NCBI GenBank assembly: GCA_947632135.1
Contig: CANRNZ010000006.1
Coordinates: 1 to 37,557 of the forward strand
Reading direction: 5' to 3'
DNA: 37,557 nucleotides
Origin: an uncultured Clostridia bacterium
Lineage (GTDB): Bacteria > Bacillota > Clostridia > Oscillospirales > CAG-272
The position numbers and the translations under genes were made by a program. The notes under the pieces were generated by a model. The model ran no database searches. It was given only the letters and a program-made list of their open reading frames with translations, and had not been told where the DNA came from. How positions within the stretch are numbered: the first letter of the stretch is position 1; each line of letters opens with the position of its first letter. Positions 1 to 6,832 of the stretch are shown piece after piece.

Positions 1-47
1 AGGCTCTTGACGAAATGTACAACAAGATAGCCTCTCTCGGAAACTGA
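1..47 (+). CDS. 3' end of a solute-binding lipoprotein gene (partial)
   Basis: Only the last 14 codons and the stop are inside the window. They encode the same C-terminus (ALDEMYNKIASLGN) as the complete gene at 198-1721, and the nucleotide identity continues past the stop (TGATATAAAGTATCGGGAAAAT). This shows that two closely related solute-binding protein genes lie in tandem on the same strand. Function is inferred only from the intact neighbour; everything upstream of the window is unseen. Confidence 0.75.
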   Translation, partial: ALDEMYNKIASLGN

Positions 48-81
48 TATAAAGTATCGGGAAAATCATTAAGCATTTTAT

Positions 82-125
82 CTCGGCGAGTAAAGTTTTA
101 CACAGCTTGAAATTTACTCGCCGAG
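82..125 (+). promoter_or_regulatory. 13-bp hairpin with conserved 18-nt loop after the partial SBP gene
   Basis: CTCGGCGAGTAAA (82-94) pairs perfectly with TTTACTCGCCGAG (113-125) around an 18-nt loop GTTTTACACAGCTTGAAA. No U-run follows, so it is not a classical terminator. A diverged copy with the same loop lies downstream of the next gene (1775-1817). It may act in mRNA stability, processing or pausing between tandem genes; that role is inference. Confidence 0.55.
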
Positions 126-197
126 TAATTTAAATGAAGCAAGTAAGCATTATTTTTACATCGTAAATCGTAAGTAAAAGGAAAAGAGAGGCTCAAA

Positions 198-1721
198 ATG
201 AATTTCAAACGCATTATGTCTCTTGCGCTTGTTTTCTGTTTTTGCTTATCGGCTCTTCTTATGACGTCGTGCGGCGAGACAAAAGCTAACGTGAGGGAAG
301 AGGGCGAAACGTCGAATATCGACACAAACTTCCCCGCAGGAGACTATCAGGGTGAAACATTTACTTTTGCAAAGCTGACGAGTCAGACATCTTCCGGAAG
401 CGAATATTACTGCGGCAACTGGATTGCCGCGGAGGATATAAACGGCGTCGCCACAAACGATGCAATCTACAAGAGAAACGACGCATGCAAAACAAAGTAC
501 AATGTAAACATCGAGGAAAAGCTCATCGGCGAGGGATTTGACGACCTTGACAAGTACTATAAGGCAAACGACTTCTGCTTCGACGTTATCTACGGTTGGG
601 GCGTAAGAATGGCTCCCGCCGTTACAAACAACATGCTCTACGATTTCAGAGCGCTCGACGAGGCGGAGTACATAAACCTTGAAGCGGATTACTGGAATCC
701 CTCGGCGCTTGACGACCTCACGATTGCGGGAAAGACCTACCTCCTCGCAAACGATATCACAATGAGCAAGCTCTCGTGGTCCGGTTGTCTTTTCTTCAAT
801 CCTCAGATAATAACCGATATCGGTCTTGAGGACCCGCAGGCGCTCGTTGACGCCAACCAGTGGACTCTCGATAAGTTCCTTGAAATGGTAAAATCGGTTC
901 ACCTCGAGCTTGACGGAAACAGCTCCTTTACAAAGGACGACCAGTACGGACTTATCGGGTATGGCGGCGTAGACTTTCTCGAGGGCTGCGGAGTTACAAA
1001 CACAACGAAGGGCGCCGACGGCAAATACACTCTCGCCATAGGCGAGACGAAGGTCGTCGACCTTATAACAAAGATTAAGGAAGTGCTCACCGACAAAAAC
1101 TACGTTATGAGCAACGAAGATATCTTAAACGGCGCCGACACAAACGGTATGGACGAGTGGGAATATGTCCGTTCGTACTTCACAACGGGACATTCGCTCT
1201 TTGTCGGCGGAACGCCCGAGCTCACGCGTGAGTTCAGAGATATGGAGAACGGTTACGGCGTTGTTCCTTATCCCAAATATGACGAGAATCAGGACAGATA
1301 CTACGCTCCTATCGACAACTGCGCGGGTCTTTTCGGAATTCCCAACACCACAAGAAACGATTCCGACCAGAGCACAGCCTCCTATGAGCGCACCGGCCGT
1401 ATTCTTGAGTACCTCGCATACAAATCAAGCGAGGCGGGTTCCGTTGTCGACGCTTACTACGAGACGACGATAAAGAATCAGCGTCAGACAATCGAGAAGA
1501 ACAAGGAAATGCTCGATATCGTAAAGCAGTCCGGCTGCTATGAATGGACAGATATAATGCAGGTAGGTAAGACTGACAGCGGCGGCGGCAAAACCATCGG
1601 CGACGTTCTTGTCGACATGTACAATTCCCGCGGTGTCGCGTCCACTTACAGACAGTCCGCGACAAGACTTACAAAGGCTCTTGACGAAATGTACAACAAG
1701 ATAGCCTCTCTCGGAAACTGA
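198..1721 (+). CDS. Extracellular solute-binding lipoprotein of an ABC importer
   Basis: The 507-residue product starts with a lipoprotein signal peptide: a charged start, a hydrophobic core and a lipobox ending at Cys25 (LLMTSC). The mature part is the size of a carbohydrate-type (family 1-like) ABC solute-binding protein and has no membrane segment. It should sit on the outer face of the membrane and deliver a ligand to a permease; no permease or ATPase gene lies in the window, and the ligand cannot be read from the sequence. A GAGAGG motif lies 6 nt before the ATG. The preceding partial gene has the same 3' end, so this is a tandem duplicate pair. Family assignment is fairly sure, substrate unknown. 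Confidence 0.75.
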   Translation: MNFKRIMSLALVFCFCLSALLMTSCGETKANVREEGETSNIDTNFPAGDYQGETFTFAKLTSQTSSGSEYYCGNWIAAEDINGVATNDAIYKRNDACKTKYNVNIEEKLIGEGFDDLDKYYKANDFCFDVIYGWGVRMAPAVTNNMLYDFRALDEAEYINLEADYWNPSALDDLTIAGKTYLLANDITMSKLSWSGCLFFNPQIITDIGLEDPQALVDANQWTLDKFLEMVKSVHLELDGNSSFTKDDQYGLIGYGGVDFLEGCGVTNTTKGADGKYTLAIGETKVVDLITKIKEVLTDKNYVMSNEDILNGADTNGMDEWEYVRSYFTTGHSLFVGGTPELTREFRDMENGYGVVPYPKYDENQDRYYAPIDNCAGLFGIPNTTRNDSDQSTASYERTGRILEYLAYKSSEAGSVVDAYYETTIKNQRQTIEKNKEMLDIVKQSGCYEWTDIMQVGKTDSGGGKTIGDVLVDMYNSRGVASTYRQSATRLTKALDEMYNKIASLGN

Positions 1722-1774
1722 TATAAAGTATCGGGAAAATTATAAAGCTCTTTATAAAGCTCTTCATTTTTCCA

Positions 1775-1817
1775 CTCGGCAAGTAAGGTTTTACACAGCT
1801 TGAAGCTTATATGCCGA
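1775..1817 (+). promoter_or_regulatory. Second copy of the conserved-loop hairpin, with compensatory changes
   Basis: CTCGGCAAGTAAG (1775-1787) faces CTTATATGCCGA (1806-1817) across the loop GTTTTACACAGCTTGAAG, nearly identical to the loop at 95-112. Compared with the first copy, two stem positions changed on both sides and keep pairing (G-C to A-U, A-U to G-C). A third becomes G-U, and two pairs are lost. It lies between the SBP stop codon and the terminator at 1836. Confidence 0.55.
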
Positions 1818-1835
1818 AAAATAAAATGAAGTTGT

Positions 1836-1867
1836 CGGGGAACCCTTGCGGTTCCCCGCATTTTTCC
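1836..1867 (+). terminator. Rho-independent terminator of the SBP gene
   Basis: A 9-bp GC-rich stem, CGGGGAACC / GGTTCCCCG, with loop CTTGC is followed by CATTTTTCC. It ends the SBP transcript and lies just before the antiporter gene. This argues against the upstream ATG at 1811 as the antiporter start. Confidence 0.85.
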
Positions 1868-1903
1868 GTCGGAATGCTCAAAAAAAGGAGTTACAAATAT
1901 AAA

Positions 1904-3028
1904 ATGGCAGTAACTGTTCTTCTGTTTGCGCTCGGTCTTTTGTGCCTTGTAAAGGGCGGGGACATGTTTGTCGACGGTGCGTGCAAAATCGCGAAGAGAT
2001 TTCGCGTGCCCGAGTTTCTTATCGGCGCGACCGTTGTGTCAATAGGGACGACTCTGCCCGAGGTCATGGTCTCGGCGACGGGCGCCGTCGGGGGAAACGG
2101 GGAAATGGCATACGGCAACGCCGTCGGTTCCGTGATATGCAACACGGCGCTTATTGCCGCGATAACTCTTATCGCCGCGCCGACCTCAAGGGTCGACAGG
2201 AAAACTCTGCGCACGCCTGTCGCTTTCTTTTTCCTCTCGGCGGCTTTTTTCTGCTGCATTTCGTACTTTATAGGCGATTTTTCAAGACTCAGCGGAATCG
2301 TTCTTCTTCTCATATTTATCGTGTATATGGTTTTCACGACGTCGTGTGAGATGAGAAAGGGAAGAAAGGATCCTCCGACGTCCGAAAACGCCGACGAACC
2401 GAATGATTCGAATAATTCGAATAATTTAAATAATTCTAAAGATTCGAGTAATTCGAATGATGCGAATGACGCGAATGATTCGAATGATGCGAAAAATTCC
2501 GAAACGGAAAACATTGAAAATAAAAAGCCCGAGGACGGGGGAAAAAATCGGGGCGGCGCGAGACGTGAGATTCTGATGCTTGTTATCGGAGCCGCAATAG
2601 TCGCCGTCGGAGCGAGACTTTTAATTGATAACGGAACAAAAATAGCGACCGCGCTCGGCGTTCCCGATTCGGTCATCGCTCTCACGCTTGTCGCCGTCGG
2701 CACGTCTCTCCCCGAGCTTGTGACCGCCGTCACATCAATTATAAAAGGGCACGGGGCGCTCTCCCTCGGAAACATCGTCGGGGCAAACCTTTTCAACCTC
2801 GTTCTGGTGCTCGGCGCCTCGGTCACACTGTCCCCGTTCAGTCTCCCCGCTGAAAAAACTATCTTTGGGGTAAACGCGTCGCTCGCGGTCGATTTGCCCG
2901 TGATGCTTGTGGTAATGCTGATACTTACCCTCCCCGCGCTTATTCGTGAAAAGCTCTCTCGCTTTCAGGGAATAGCACTGCTCTTAATATATGTCTCTTT
3001 CTGCGCTTTTCAGTTCGTCGGAGCGTGA
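1904..3028 (+). CDS. CaCA-family calcium/sodium antiporter (YrbG-like)
   Basis: This is a 374-residue polytopic membrane protein of the Ca2+:cation antiporter superfamily. The two inverted alpha repeats that carry the ion-binding residues are visible: GTTLPE (about residues 48-53) with GNAVGSVICN, and GTSLPE (about 266-271) with GNIVGANLFN. Between the halves lies a long hydrophilic loop rich in Asn, Asp and Ser (about 167-200), encoded by a simple repeat. The ORF-track start at 1811 lies inside the upstream hairpin and terminator. ATG 1904 follows AAAAAAGGAG at 1881-1890 and begins the first transmembrane segment. The likely role is Ca2+ export in exchange for Na+; ion specificity is not proven. 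Confidence 0.88.
   Translation: MAVTVLLFALGLLCLVKGGDMFVDGACKIAKRFRVPEFLIGATVVSIGTTLPEVMVSATGAVGGNGEMAYGNAVGSVICNTALIAAITLIAAPTSRVDRKTLRTPVAFFFLSAAFFCCISYFIGDFSRLSGIVLLLIFIVYMVFTTSCEMRKGRKDPPTSENADEPNDSNNSNNLNNSKDSSNSNDANDANDSNDAKNSETENIENKKPEDGGKNRGGARREILMLVIGAAIVAVGARLLIDNGTKIATALGVPDSVIALTLVAVGTSLPELVTAVTSIIKGHGALSLGNIVGANLFNLVLVLGASVTLSPFSLPAEKTIFGVNASLAVDLPVMLVVMLILTLPALIREKLSRFQGIALLLIYVSFCAFQFVGA
2402..2497 (+). repeat. In-frame 9-bp AATGATTCG-type repeat in antiporter loop
   Basis: About ten degenerate 9-bp units (AATGATTCG, AATAATTCG, AATGATGCG) encode N-D/N-S/A triplets. The unit length keeps the reading frame, so copy number can change without a frameshift. They fall in the predicted loop between the two halves of the antiporter. 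Confidence 0.8.
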
Positions 3029-3030
3029 TT

Positions 3031-3102
3031 AGTGGGCAGTGGGCAGTGTTCAGTGGACAGTGGTCAGTGGACAGTGGGCAGTGGTCAGTGAATAGTGGGC
3101 AG
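3031..3102 (+). repeat. 7-bp tandem repeat, AGTGGNC x10
   Basis: Ten consecutive 7-mers follow the consensus AGTGG(G/A/T)C, starting 3 nt after the antiporter stop. The same 7-mer in the opposite orientation (CTGACCA) recurs at 5095-5122, 7092-7112 and 37472-37492. It is therefore a dispersed repeat family rather than a local slippage product. Confidence 0.85.
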
Positions 3103-3140
3103 AAAAATCGGCAGGGTGCAAGCTCTGCCGATTTTTGTTG
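3103..3140 (+). terminator. Terminator downstream of the antiporter gene
   Basis: A 12-bp stem AAAAATCGGCAG / CTGCCGATTTTT with a 10-nt loop ends in a T-run. The A-tract on the 5' side makes it potentially bidirectional. It follows the 7-bp repeat. Confidence 0.8.
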
Positions 3141-3151
3141 TGAACCTTTTT

Positions 3152-3309
3152 TGATGATGTACCGCCTTCGGCGGTATGATGTCGCGCCTTACGGTGCAAT
3201 GAAATATGAAGCGATGTTTGCCCCATGTCCCCGAAGGGGACACATCATTCGGCAGCGCCGACATCATGGGTAAAGCCCGCATCATTTGCCCGAGAGGGCA
3301 AACATCATT
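3152..3309. repeat. Cluster of small hairpins joined by TGATGT / ACATCA spacers
   Basis: Successive short palindromes include ACCGCC-TTC-GGCGGT, GCGCC-TTAC-GGTGC, TGTCCCC-GAA-GGGGACA, CGGC-AGC-GCCG and TTTGCCC-GAGA-GGGCAAA. They are separated by TGATGT on the left half and its complement ACATCA on the right half. No credible ORF is present. The pattern resembles bacterial interspersed palindromic mosaics. Confidence 0.7.
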
Positions 3310-3310
3310 A

Positions 3311-3355
3311 AAAATAAAAAACGAAAAAGGCGACTGCTTTCGCAATCGCCTTTTT
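3311..3355 (-). terminator. Terminator of tRNA-Glu
   Basis: AAAAAGGCGA (3324-3333) and TCGCCTTTTT (3346-3355) form the stem. On the minus strand it is followed by a T-rich stretch (CGTTTTTTATTTTT). It begins 2 nt after the tRNA CCA end. Confidence 0.8.
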
Positions 3356-3357
3356 GA

Positions 3358-3432
3358 TGGTGACCCGTGGGAGAATCGAACTCCCGTTTTCGCCGTGAGA
3401 GGGCGATGTCTTAGCCGCTTGACCAACGGGCC
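3358..3432 (-). tRNA. tRNA-Glu (anticodon CTC)
   Basis: Read on the minus strand, the sequence folds as a 72-nt tRNA plus an encoded CCA. The acceptor stem is GGCCCGT / ACGGGTC with one G-U pair. The D arm contains GGTCAAGCGGCTAA, the anticodon stem is TCGCC / GGCGA with loop CTCTCAC (anticodon CTC), and the T arm contains GTTCGATTC. The body matches the usual Firmicutes tRNA-Glu pattern. The gene stands alone with its own promoter (3447-3475) and terminator. Confidence 0.93.
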
Positions 3433-3446
3433 ACATAACGTAACGT

Positions 3447-3475
3447 ATTATATCACATCGGAAAACAAATTGCAA
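3447..3475 (-). promoter_or_regulatory. Sigma-A-type promoter of tRNA-Glu
   Basis: On the minus strand, TTGCAA is followed by a 17-nt spacer and a perfect TATAAT. The -10 box ends 14 nt before the mature tRNA 5' end. Confidence 0.85.
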
Positions 3476-3525
3476 TAGTTTTTTCAAAAAAATTTGCATT
3501 TATGGCTTCGAGTAAATTCTTGTGA

Positions 3526-3598
3526 ATTCCCAAAGTAAATTCCACTGTGGAATTTACTTTGGGAATCTACCGGCGAAAGCGCCGTCGCCGAGGGCGAC
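3526..3598. repeat. 41-nt near-perfect palindrome followed by two small hairpins
   Basis: Two 20-nt arms, ATTCCCAAAGTAAATTCCAC and its exact complement, are separated by a single T (3526-3566). Two hairpins follow: CGGCG-AAAG-CGCCG (3571-3584) and GTCGCC-GAG-GGCGAC (3584-3598). The block lies immediately upstream of the glycosyltransferase promoter. It could be an operator, a cruciform or part of the hairpin-cluster repeat class. Confidence 0.75.
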
Positions 3599-3605
3599 TT
3601 TGCCC

Positions 3606-3634
3606 TTGACACACAGATGTAAGAATGTTAAAAT
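3606..3634 (+). promoter_or_regulatory. Sigma-A-type promoter of the glycosyltransferase gene
   Basis: A consensus TTGACA, a 17-nt spacer and TAAAAT. It lies about 95 nt before the ATG at 3730 and directly after the palindrome block. Confidence 0.85.
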
Positions 3635-3729
3635 AATTTAAGACGGAAAATAAGAAGGAAAAGGCGTAAAAGCTTTTGGCGCTTTTTAATATGCGCAAAG
3701 CTCATAAAAATCAAGAGGATAAAATTCAA

Positions 3730-4800
3730 ATGGATACTGTTGTTGTTATCCCCGCTTACAAGCCCGATGAGAGGCTTTGCGCTCTTGCAAAGGCTCTTTG
3801 CGGAAATTTTCATATACTTATTGTCGACGACGGCAGCGGAGCGGAGTTCGACAGCGTTTTCGGTGACGCTTCACAGTACGCGTCTGTTTTGCGCTACGGC
3901 GCGAACAGAGGAAAAGGCGGCGCTCTGAAATGGGCTTTTTCAAATGTTGAGAAATTCTTTCCCGATGCAAAATACATAATCACCGCGGACGCCGACGGTC
4001 AGCACACACCCGAGGATATACGTCTCGTTTCAGAAACGCTCCGCGAAAAGGGCGGGCTCGTGCTCGGCTCCAGACGTTTTACGGGCAAGGTACCGCTCAG
4101 GTCAAAATTCGGGAACACCGTAACGCGCGCGGTATTCGCCTTTGCCTCGGGGAAACGGGTGTACGACACTCAGACGGGGCTTCGAGGGTTTTCGTCGGAG
4201 TATCTCTCGCGCTTTTCGCGCCTTGAGGGCGACAGGTATGAATATGAGATGACAATGCTGATGTACGCCGCCGAAAAGGGAATACCGATGTACGAGGCGG
4301 AGATTGAGACAATATACGAAAACGGCAACGAGACGTCCCACTTCAACGCGGTAAAGGACTCGATAAGAATTTATTCCGTCATATTCAAATGCTCGAACGT
4401 GCTGAAGTTTATGACGTCGTCGGTCGCGGCGTTTCTTATAAACTACGTCCTTGTGCTTATTTTTGCAAATTTGGTGTTCGTGTCGGGCAGAGTGAAGGAT
4501 TTTTCAATGGAGCTGTCCACGCTTGCCGCGTGGCCCGTTAGCTCTTTTGTGAATTTTATGATAAACAGAAAATGGGTCTTTACCTCGGACGCGCCGTTTT
4601 TCAAATCATTTGCGGAGTATTACGGACTCGCCGTATTCTCGTTTGCGTTTAAGAGTTACGTGCTGCTTGAAATTTTAAACAGGCTTATCGGGATACCGCT
4701 TGCGGCTGCAATGCCGATAGCGGAGGTTGCGATGTACGTTTTCAACTATTTTGTTCAAAAGAGGTTTATATTCAAGAAAAGGAAAAAGAGGGGGGAATAG
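3730..4800 (+). CDS. GT2 glycosyltransferase fused to a GtrA membrane domain
   Basis: This 356-residue protein has an N-terminal GT-A fold domain of the dolichyl-phosphate mannose synthase type: VVIPAYK near the start, DDGSG at 33-37, and the metal-binding DADGQH at 87-92. The C-terminal part (about 217-350) is a GtrA-like membrane domain with about four hydrophobic segments and the typical SSFVNFMINRKWVF stretch. Such fusions transfer a sugar to a polyprenyl phosphate and help present it across the membrane for cell-surface glycan or protein glycosylation. The ORF-track start at 3676 is a TTG without a ribosome binding site; ATG 3730 has AAGAGGA 10 nt upstream. The acceptor and sugar are unknown. 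Confidence 0.88.
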   Translation: MDTVVVIPAYKPDERLCALAKALCGNFHILIVDDGSGAEFDSVFGDASQYASVLRYGANRGKGGALKWAFSNVEKFFPDAKYIITADADGQHTPEDIRLVSETLREKGGLVLGSRRFTGKVPLRSKFGNTVTRAVFAFASGKRVYDTQTGLRGFSSEYLSRFSRLEGDRYEYEMTMLMYAAEKGIPMYEAEIETIYENGNETSHFNAVKDSIRIYSVIFKCSNVLKFMTSSVAAFLINYVLVLIFANLVFVSGRVKDFSMELSTLAAWPVSSFVNFMINRKWVFTSDAPFFKSFAEYYGLAVFSFAFKSYVLLEILNRLIGIPLAAAMPIAEVAMYVFNYFVQKRFIFKKRKKRGE

Positions 4801-4807
4801 GCGCAAA

Positions 4808-4999
4808 GTTCGCGCAGACCCATTACAAAAGTTTTCGCCCGCCTTGCCTTTGGGGCCCCCACAAAAGCTTTGCTTTTGTGGGGTGTGGCTCAAAAAAGCG
4901 GCGGGGTTCGGGGCGGCGCCCCGACGATTGGCGTTTCTTTTGAAGCTTTTCTCCCGGCCGACGGCTTCAAAGAAAAGCGTCGATAAAGTTAGTTTCAGA
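4808..4999 (+). repeat. Dispersed element, single arm (A type)
   Basis: It begins GTTCGCGCAGACCC 8 nt after the glycosyltransferase stop. It contains the CGGGGCGGCGCCCCG palindrome and ends with the GCGTC...AAAGTTAGTTTC motif shared with the A arms of the copies at 6833, 27694, 29209 and 37204. The inverted B arm is absent here. The ORF-track frames across it are not genes. Confidence 0.8.
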
Positions 5000-5004
5000 A
5001 AAAC

Positions 5005-5035
5005 TCGGGGGCTTTTCAGCCCCCGAATATTTTAT
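5005..5035 (+). terminator. Terminator-like hairpin TCGGGGGCT / AGCCCCCGA
   Basis: A 9-bp GC-rich stem with loop TTTC is followed by an AT-rich tail (ATATTTTATC). An identical hairpin lies at 7002-7023 in the same repeat context, so it travels with the dispersed element. Confidence 0.6.
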
Positions 5036-5049
5036 CTTTAAAATTTTTA

Positions 5050-5172
5050 AAACCCCACCGACGCTTCGCGCCACCTCCCCTTTCAGGGGAGGCTCTGACC
5101 ACTGACCACTGACCACTGACCAACTTCTCCGTCGGCGAAGCCGACACCTCCCCTTTCAGGGGAGGCTCTTGA
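5050..5172. repeat. CCTCCCC palindromes flanking four CTGACCA 7-mers
   Basis: CCTCCCC-TTTC-GGGGAGG occurs twice, framing four tandem CTGACCA units (5095-5122) and a GTCGGC-GAA-GCCGAC hairpin. The same block is repeated at 7053-7164 with three 7-mers. Nothing coding is visible. Confidence 0.8.
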
Positions 5173-5205
5173 AGTTTCTGCTCGGAATTCTATTTCCTCG
5201 TCAAG

Positions 5206-5234
5206 GAATATTCTCCATATATCCCCATATATAT
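5206..5234 (+). promoter_or_regulatory. Possible sporulation (sigma-E-like) promoter
   Basis: GAATATT and CATATATAT are separated by 13 nt, about 30 nt before the ATG of the SPOCS/LysM gene. This resembles the mother-cell sigma-E pattern, and no good sigma-A promoter is seen. The AT-rich stretch makes chance matches likely. Confidence 0.3.
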
Positions 5235-5262
5235 GTATAAAAACATATATGGAGGGTAAAAA

Positions 5263-6807
5263 ATGAATTTTGCCAAAGCGGGGGAGCAGAGCGCCCCCTC
5301 CTCTCTTAAAATGGATATGTCGTTCGGACACGACTCCGGAGGAGATTTCTCACTGCCGGACTATCTTCCCGAAATACAGCGACTGCTCAGCGTCACGCCG
5401 ACAGTTCTTCCCGAAACGAAATTTCTGTCGGGCAACGTCCTTGAGCTCGGCGGCACAATGTCATACTCCGTCCTGTATTACGGCGACGACAATACTCTCG
5501 CCTGCACCTCTCTTGTGAGCGAATACAACGCAGATACCGCGCTTCCCGTCGCCGTGGAAAACGTCGGGGATATAATCTGTGACTGCGATATTGAAAACAC
5601 CACGTGCAGAGTTACGGGCCCCAGAAGTCTGAACATTAAAACAAGGCTGAAAAGCAGAGTGATGTCCGACGAGACGGTAGCCGACGAGGGAACTGTTATA
5701 GGAATCGACGACAAGAAGGCAAGCGAGGCGTCTGCAGCGTCCGTTGAGCGTCTGAGACTTCCCGTGACGTCGATGACTCGCTCGGGAGGAATGACGACCG
5801 GCAGCGCGACAGGTGAGATGACACCTCCCTCCGACGCCTCGAAGCCCGTTCTCTGCGAGGGAACGATGGGGGTAAGCTACGCCGAGTCAAGGGACGACGG
5901 TGTGCTTGCAAGGGGAGATATTTATGTCAAGTGCATATTTGCCGAATCAGACGGGAAGAGCCGCTGTAGGAAAACAAAAATACCTTTTGAGATACTGATA
6001 CCCGTAAGAAACGTCACCGCGGGCTCGAAGGCGCGCGCGTGGGGGAGGGTGGCGTCCGTCACCGTCATGCCCTCGGGCTCCGCCGACGGAAGTTACAGCG
6101 TCAGCGCGGAATACGATATCGAGGGCGAGAGCCTTGCGGAATGCGAGACGACCCTTTGCTGCGACGCGTATTCCACCGAGCTTGAGAGCGAGAACGAAAT
6201 GAGGGAGGCGGAGCTTCTGCGTCCGCTCGCTTTCGGAGGCGGGCAGCTTACGGTAAGCTCTGACGCCGAGCTTAAAAACGTCTCTCCCGCCGCTTTTCTC
6301 GTGGATATCGCGGGGGGCGTCGGCCCCTTGCAGGTGAGCGCAAGCGACGGCAAGCTGACTGTCGCGGGGAGCGTGAAGTTCAAGGCGATAATAGAGGGCG
6401 AGAGCGAGATGACGGCTCCCGAATTTGAGATTCCCGTAAAATACGAAATTCCCGACAGGTCGGGGGAGGGGGTGTCTCAGTCGGAGCTGCAAAGCAGGGT
6501 GTCCTGCGCGGTTCTTAAAACAGAGGGTAAACTGTACGACGGCAAGATATCTGTAAACGCGGAGCTGTGCGTCAGCTATGAGATACTCGAAAAGCAGAAA
6601 AAGAGATTTGTCACCGCAGTAAAGCTCGGGGCGGAGCGAAAGGCGGACGACGGCGGAACGAGCGTTCGCGTGTATTTCCCTCAGAGCGACGAGAGTCTTT
6701 GGAGCGTTTGCAAAAAGTATCACGCCGACCGCGGCAGGATACTTAGGGCGAACAACATAGAGGGCGACAGGGTGAAGAAGGGGAAGCCGATAATAATTTA
6801 TCGGTGA
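5263..6807 (+). CDS. SPOCS (DUF3794) and LysM domain protein, probable spore envelope protein
   Basis: The 514-residue product has an N-terminal region typical of SPOCS/DUF3794 proteins (LPDYLPEIQRLLSV near residues 32-45). A long beta-rich middle may hold further SPOCS repeats. The C-terminal LysM (about 468-514) includes ESLWSVCKKYHADRGRILRANN and ends KPIIIYR. SPOCS-LysM proteins in spore formers are linked to spore coat or cortex morphogenesis, with LysM binding peptidoglycan. No signal peptide is present, which fits assembly in the mother-cell cytoplasm. GGAGGG lies 6 nt before the ATG. The gene stands alone between repeat blocks. Confidence 0.85.
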   Translation: MNFAKAGEQSAPSSLKMDMSFGHDSGGDFSLPDYLPEIQRLLSVTPTVLPETKFLSGNVLELGGTMSYSVLYYGDDNTLACTSLVSEYNADTALPVAVENVGDIICDCDIENTTCRVTGPRSLNIKTRLKSRVMSDETVADEGTVIGIDDKKASEASAASVERLRLPVTSMTRSGGMTTGSATGEMTPPSDASKPVLCEGTMGVSYAESRDDGVLARGDIYVKCIFAESDGKSRCRKTKIPFEILIPVRNVTAGSKARAWGRVASVTVMPSGSADGSYSVSAEYDIEGESLAECETTLCCDAYSTELESENEMREAELLRPLAFGGGQLTVSSDAELKNVSPAAFLVDIAGGVGPLQVSASDGKLTVAGSVKFKAIIEGESEMTAPEFEIPVKYEIPDRSGEGVSQSELQSRVSCAVLKTEGKLYDGKISVNAELCVSYEILEKQKKRFVTAVKLGAERKADDGGTSVRVYFPQSDESLWSVCKKYHADRGRILRANNIEGDRVKKGKPIIIYR

Positions 6808-6832
6808 GAGAGGCGACAGCGCTTTTTTCAAA

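Noticed and set aside
1811-1903. N-terminal extension of the antiporter in the ORF track
   Set aside because: It lies within a hairpin and a terminator; the ribosome binding site is just before ATG 1904.
5095-5122. Short direct repeats considered as a CRISPR array
   Set aside because: Units are contiguous 7-mers without spacers and no cas gene is near.
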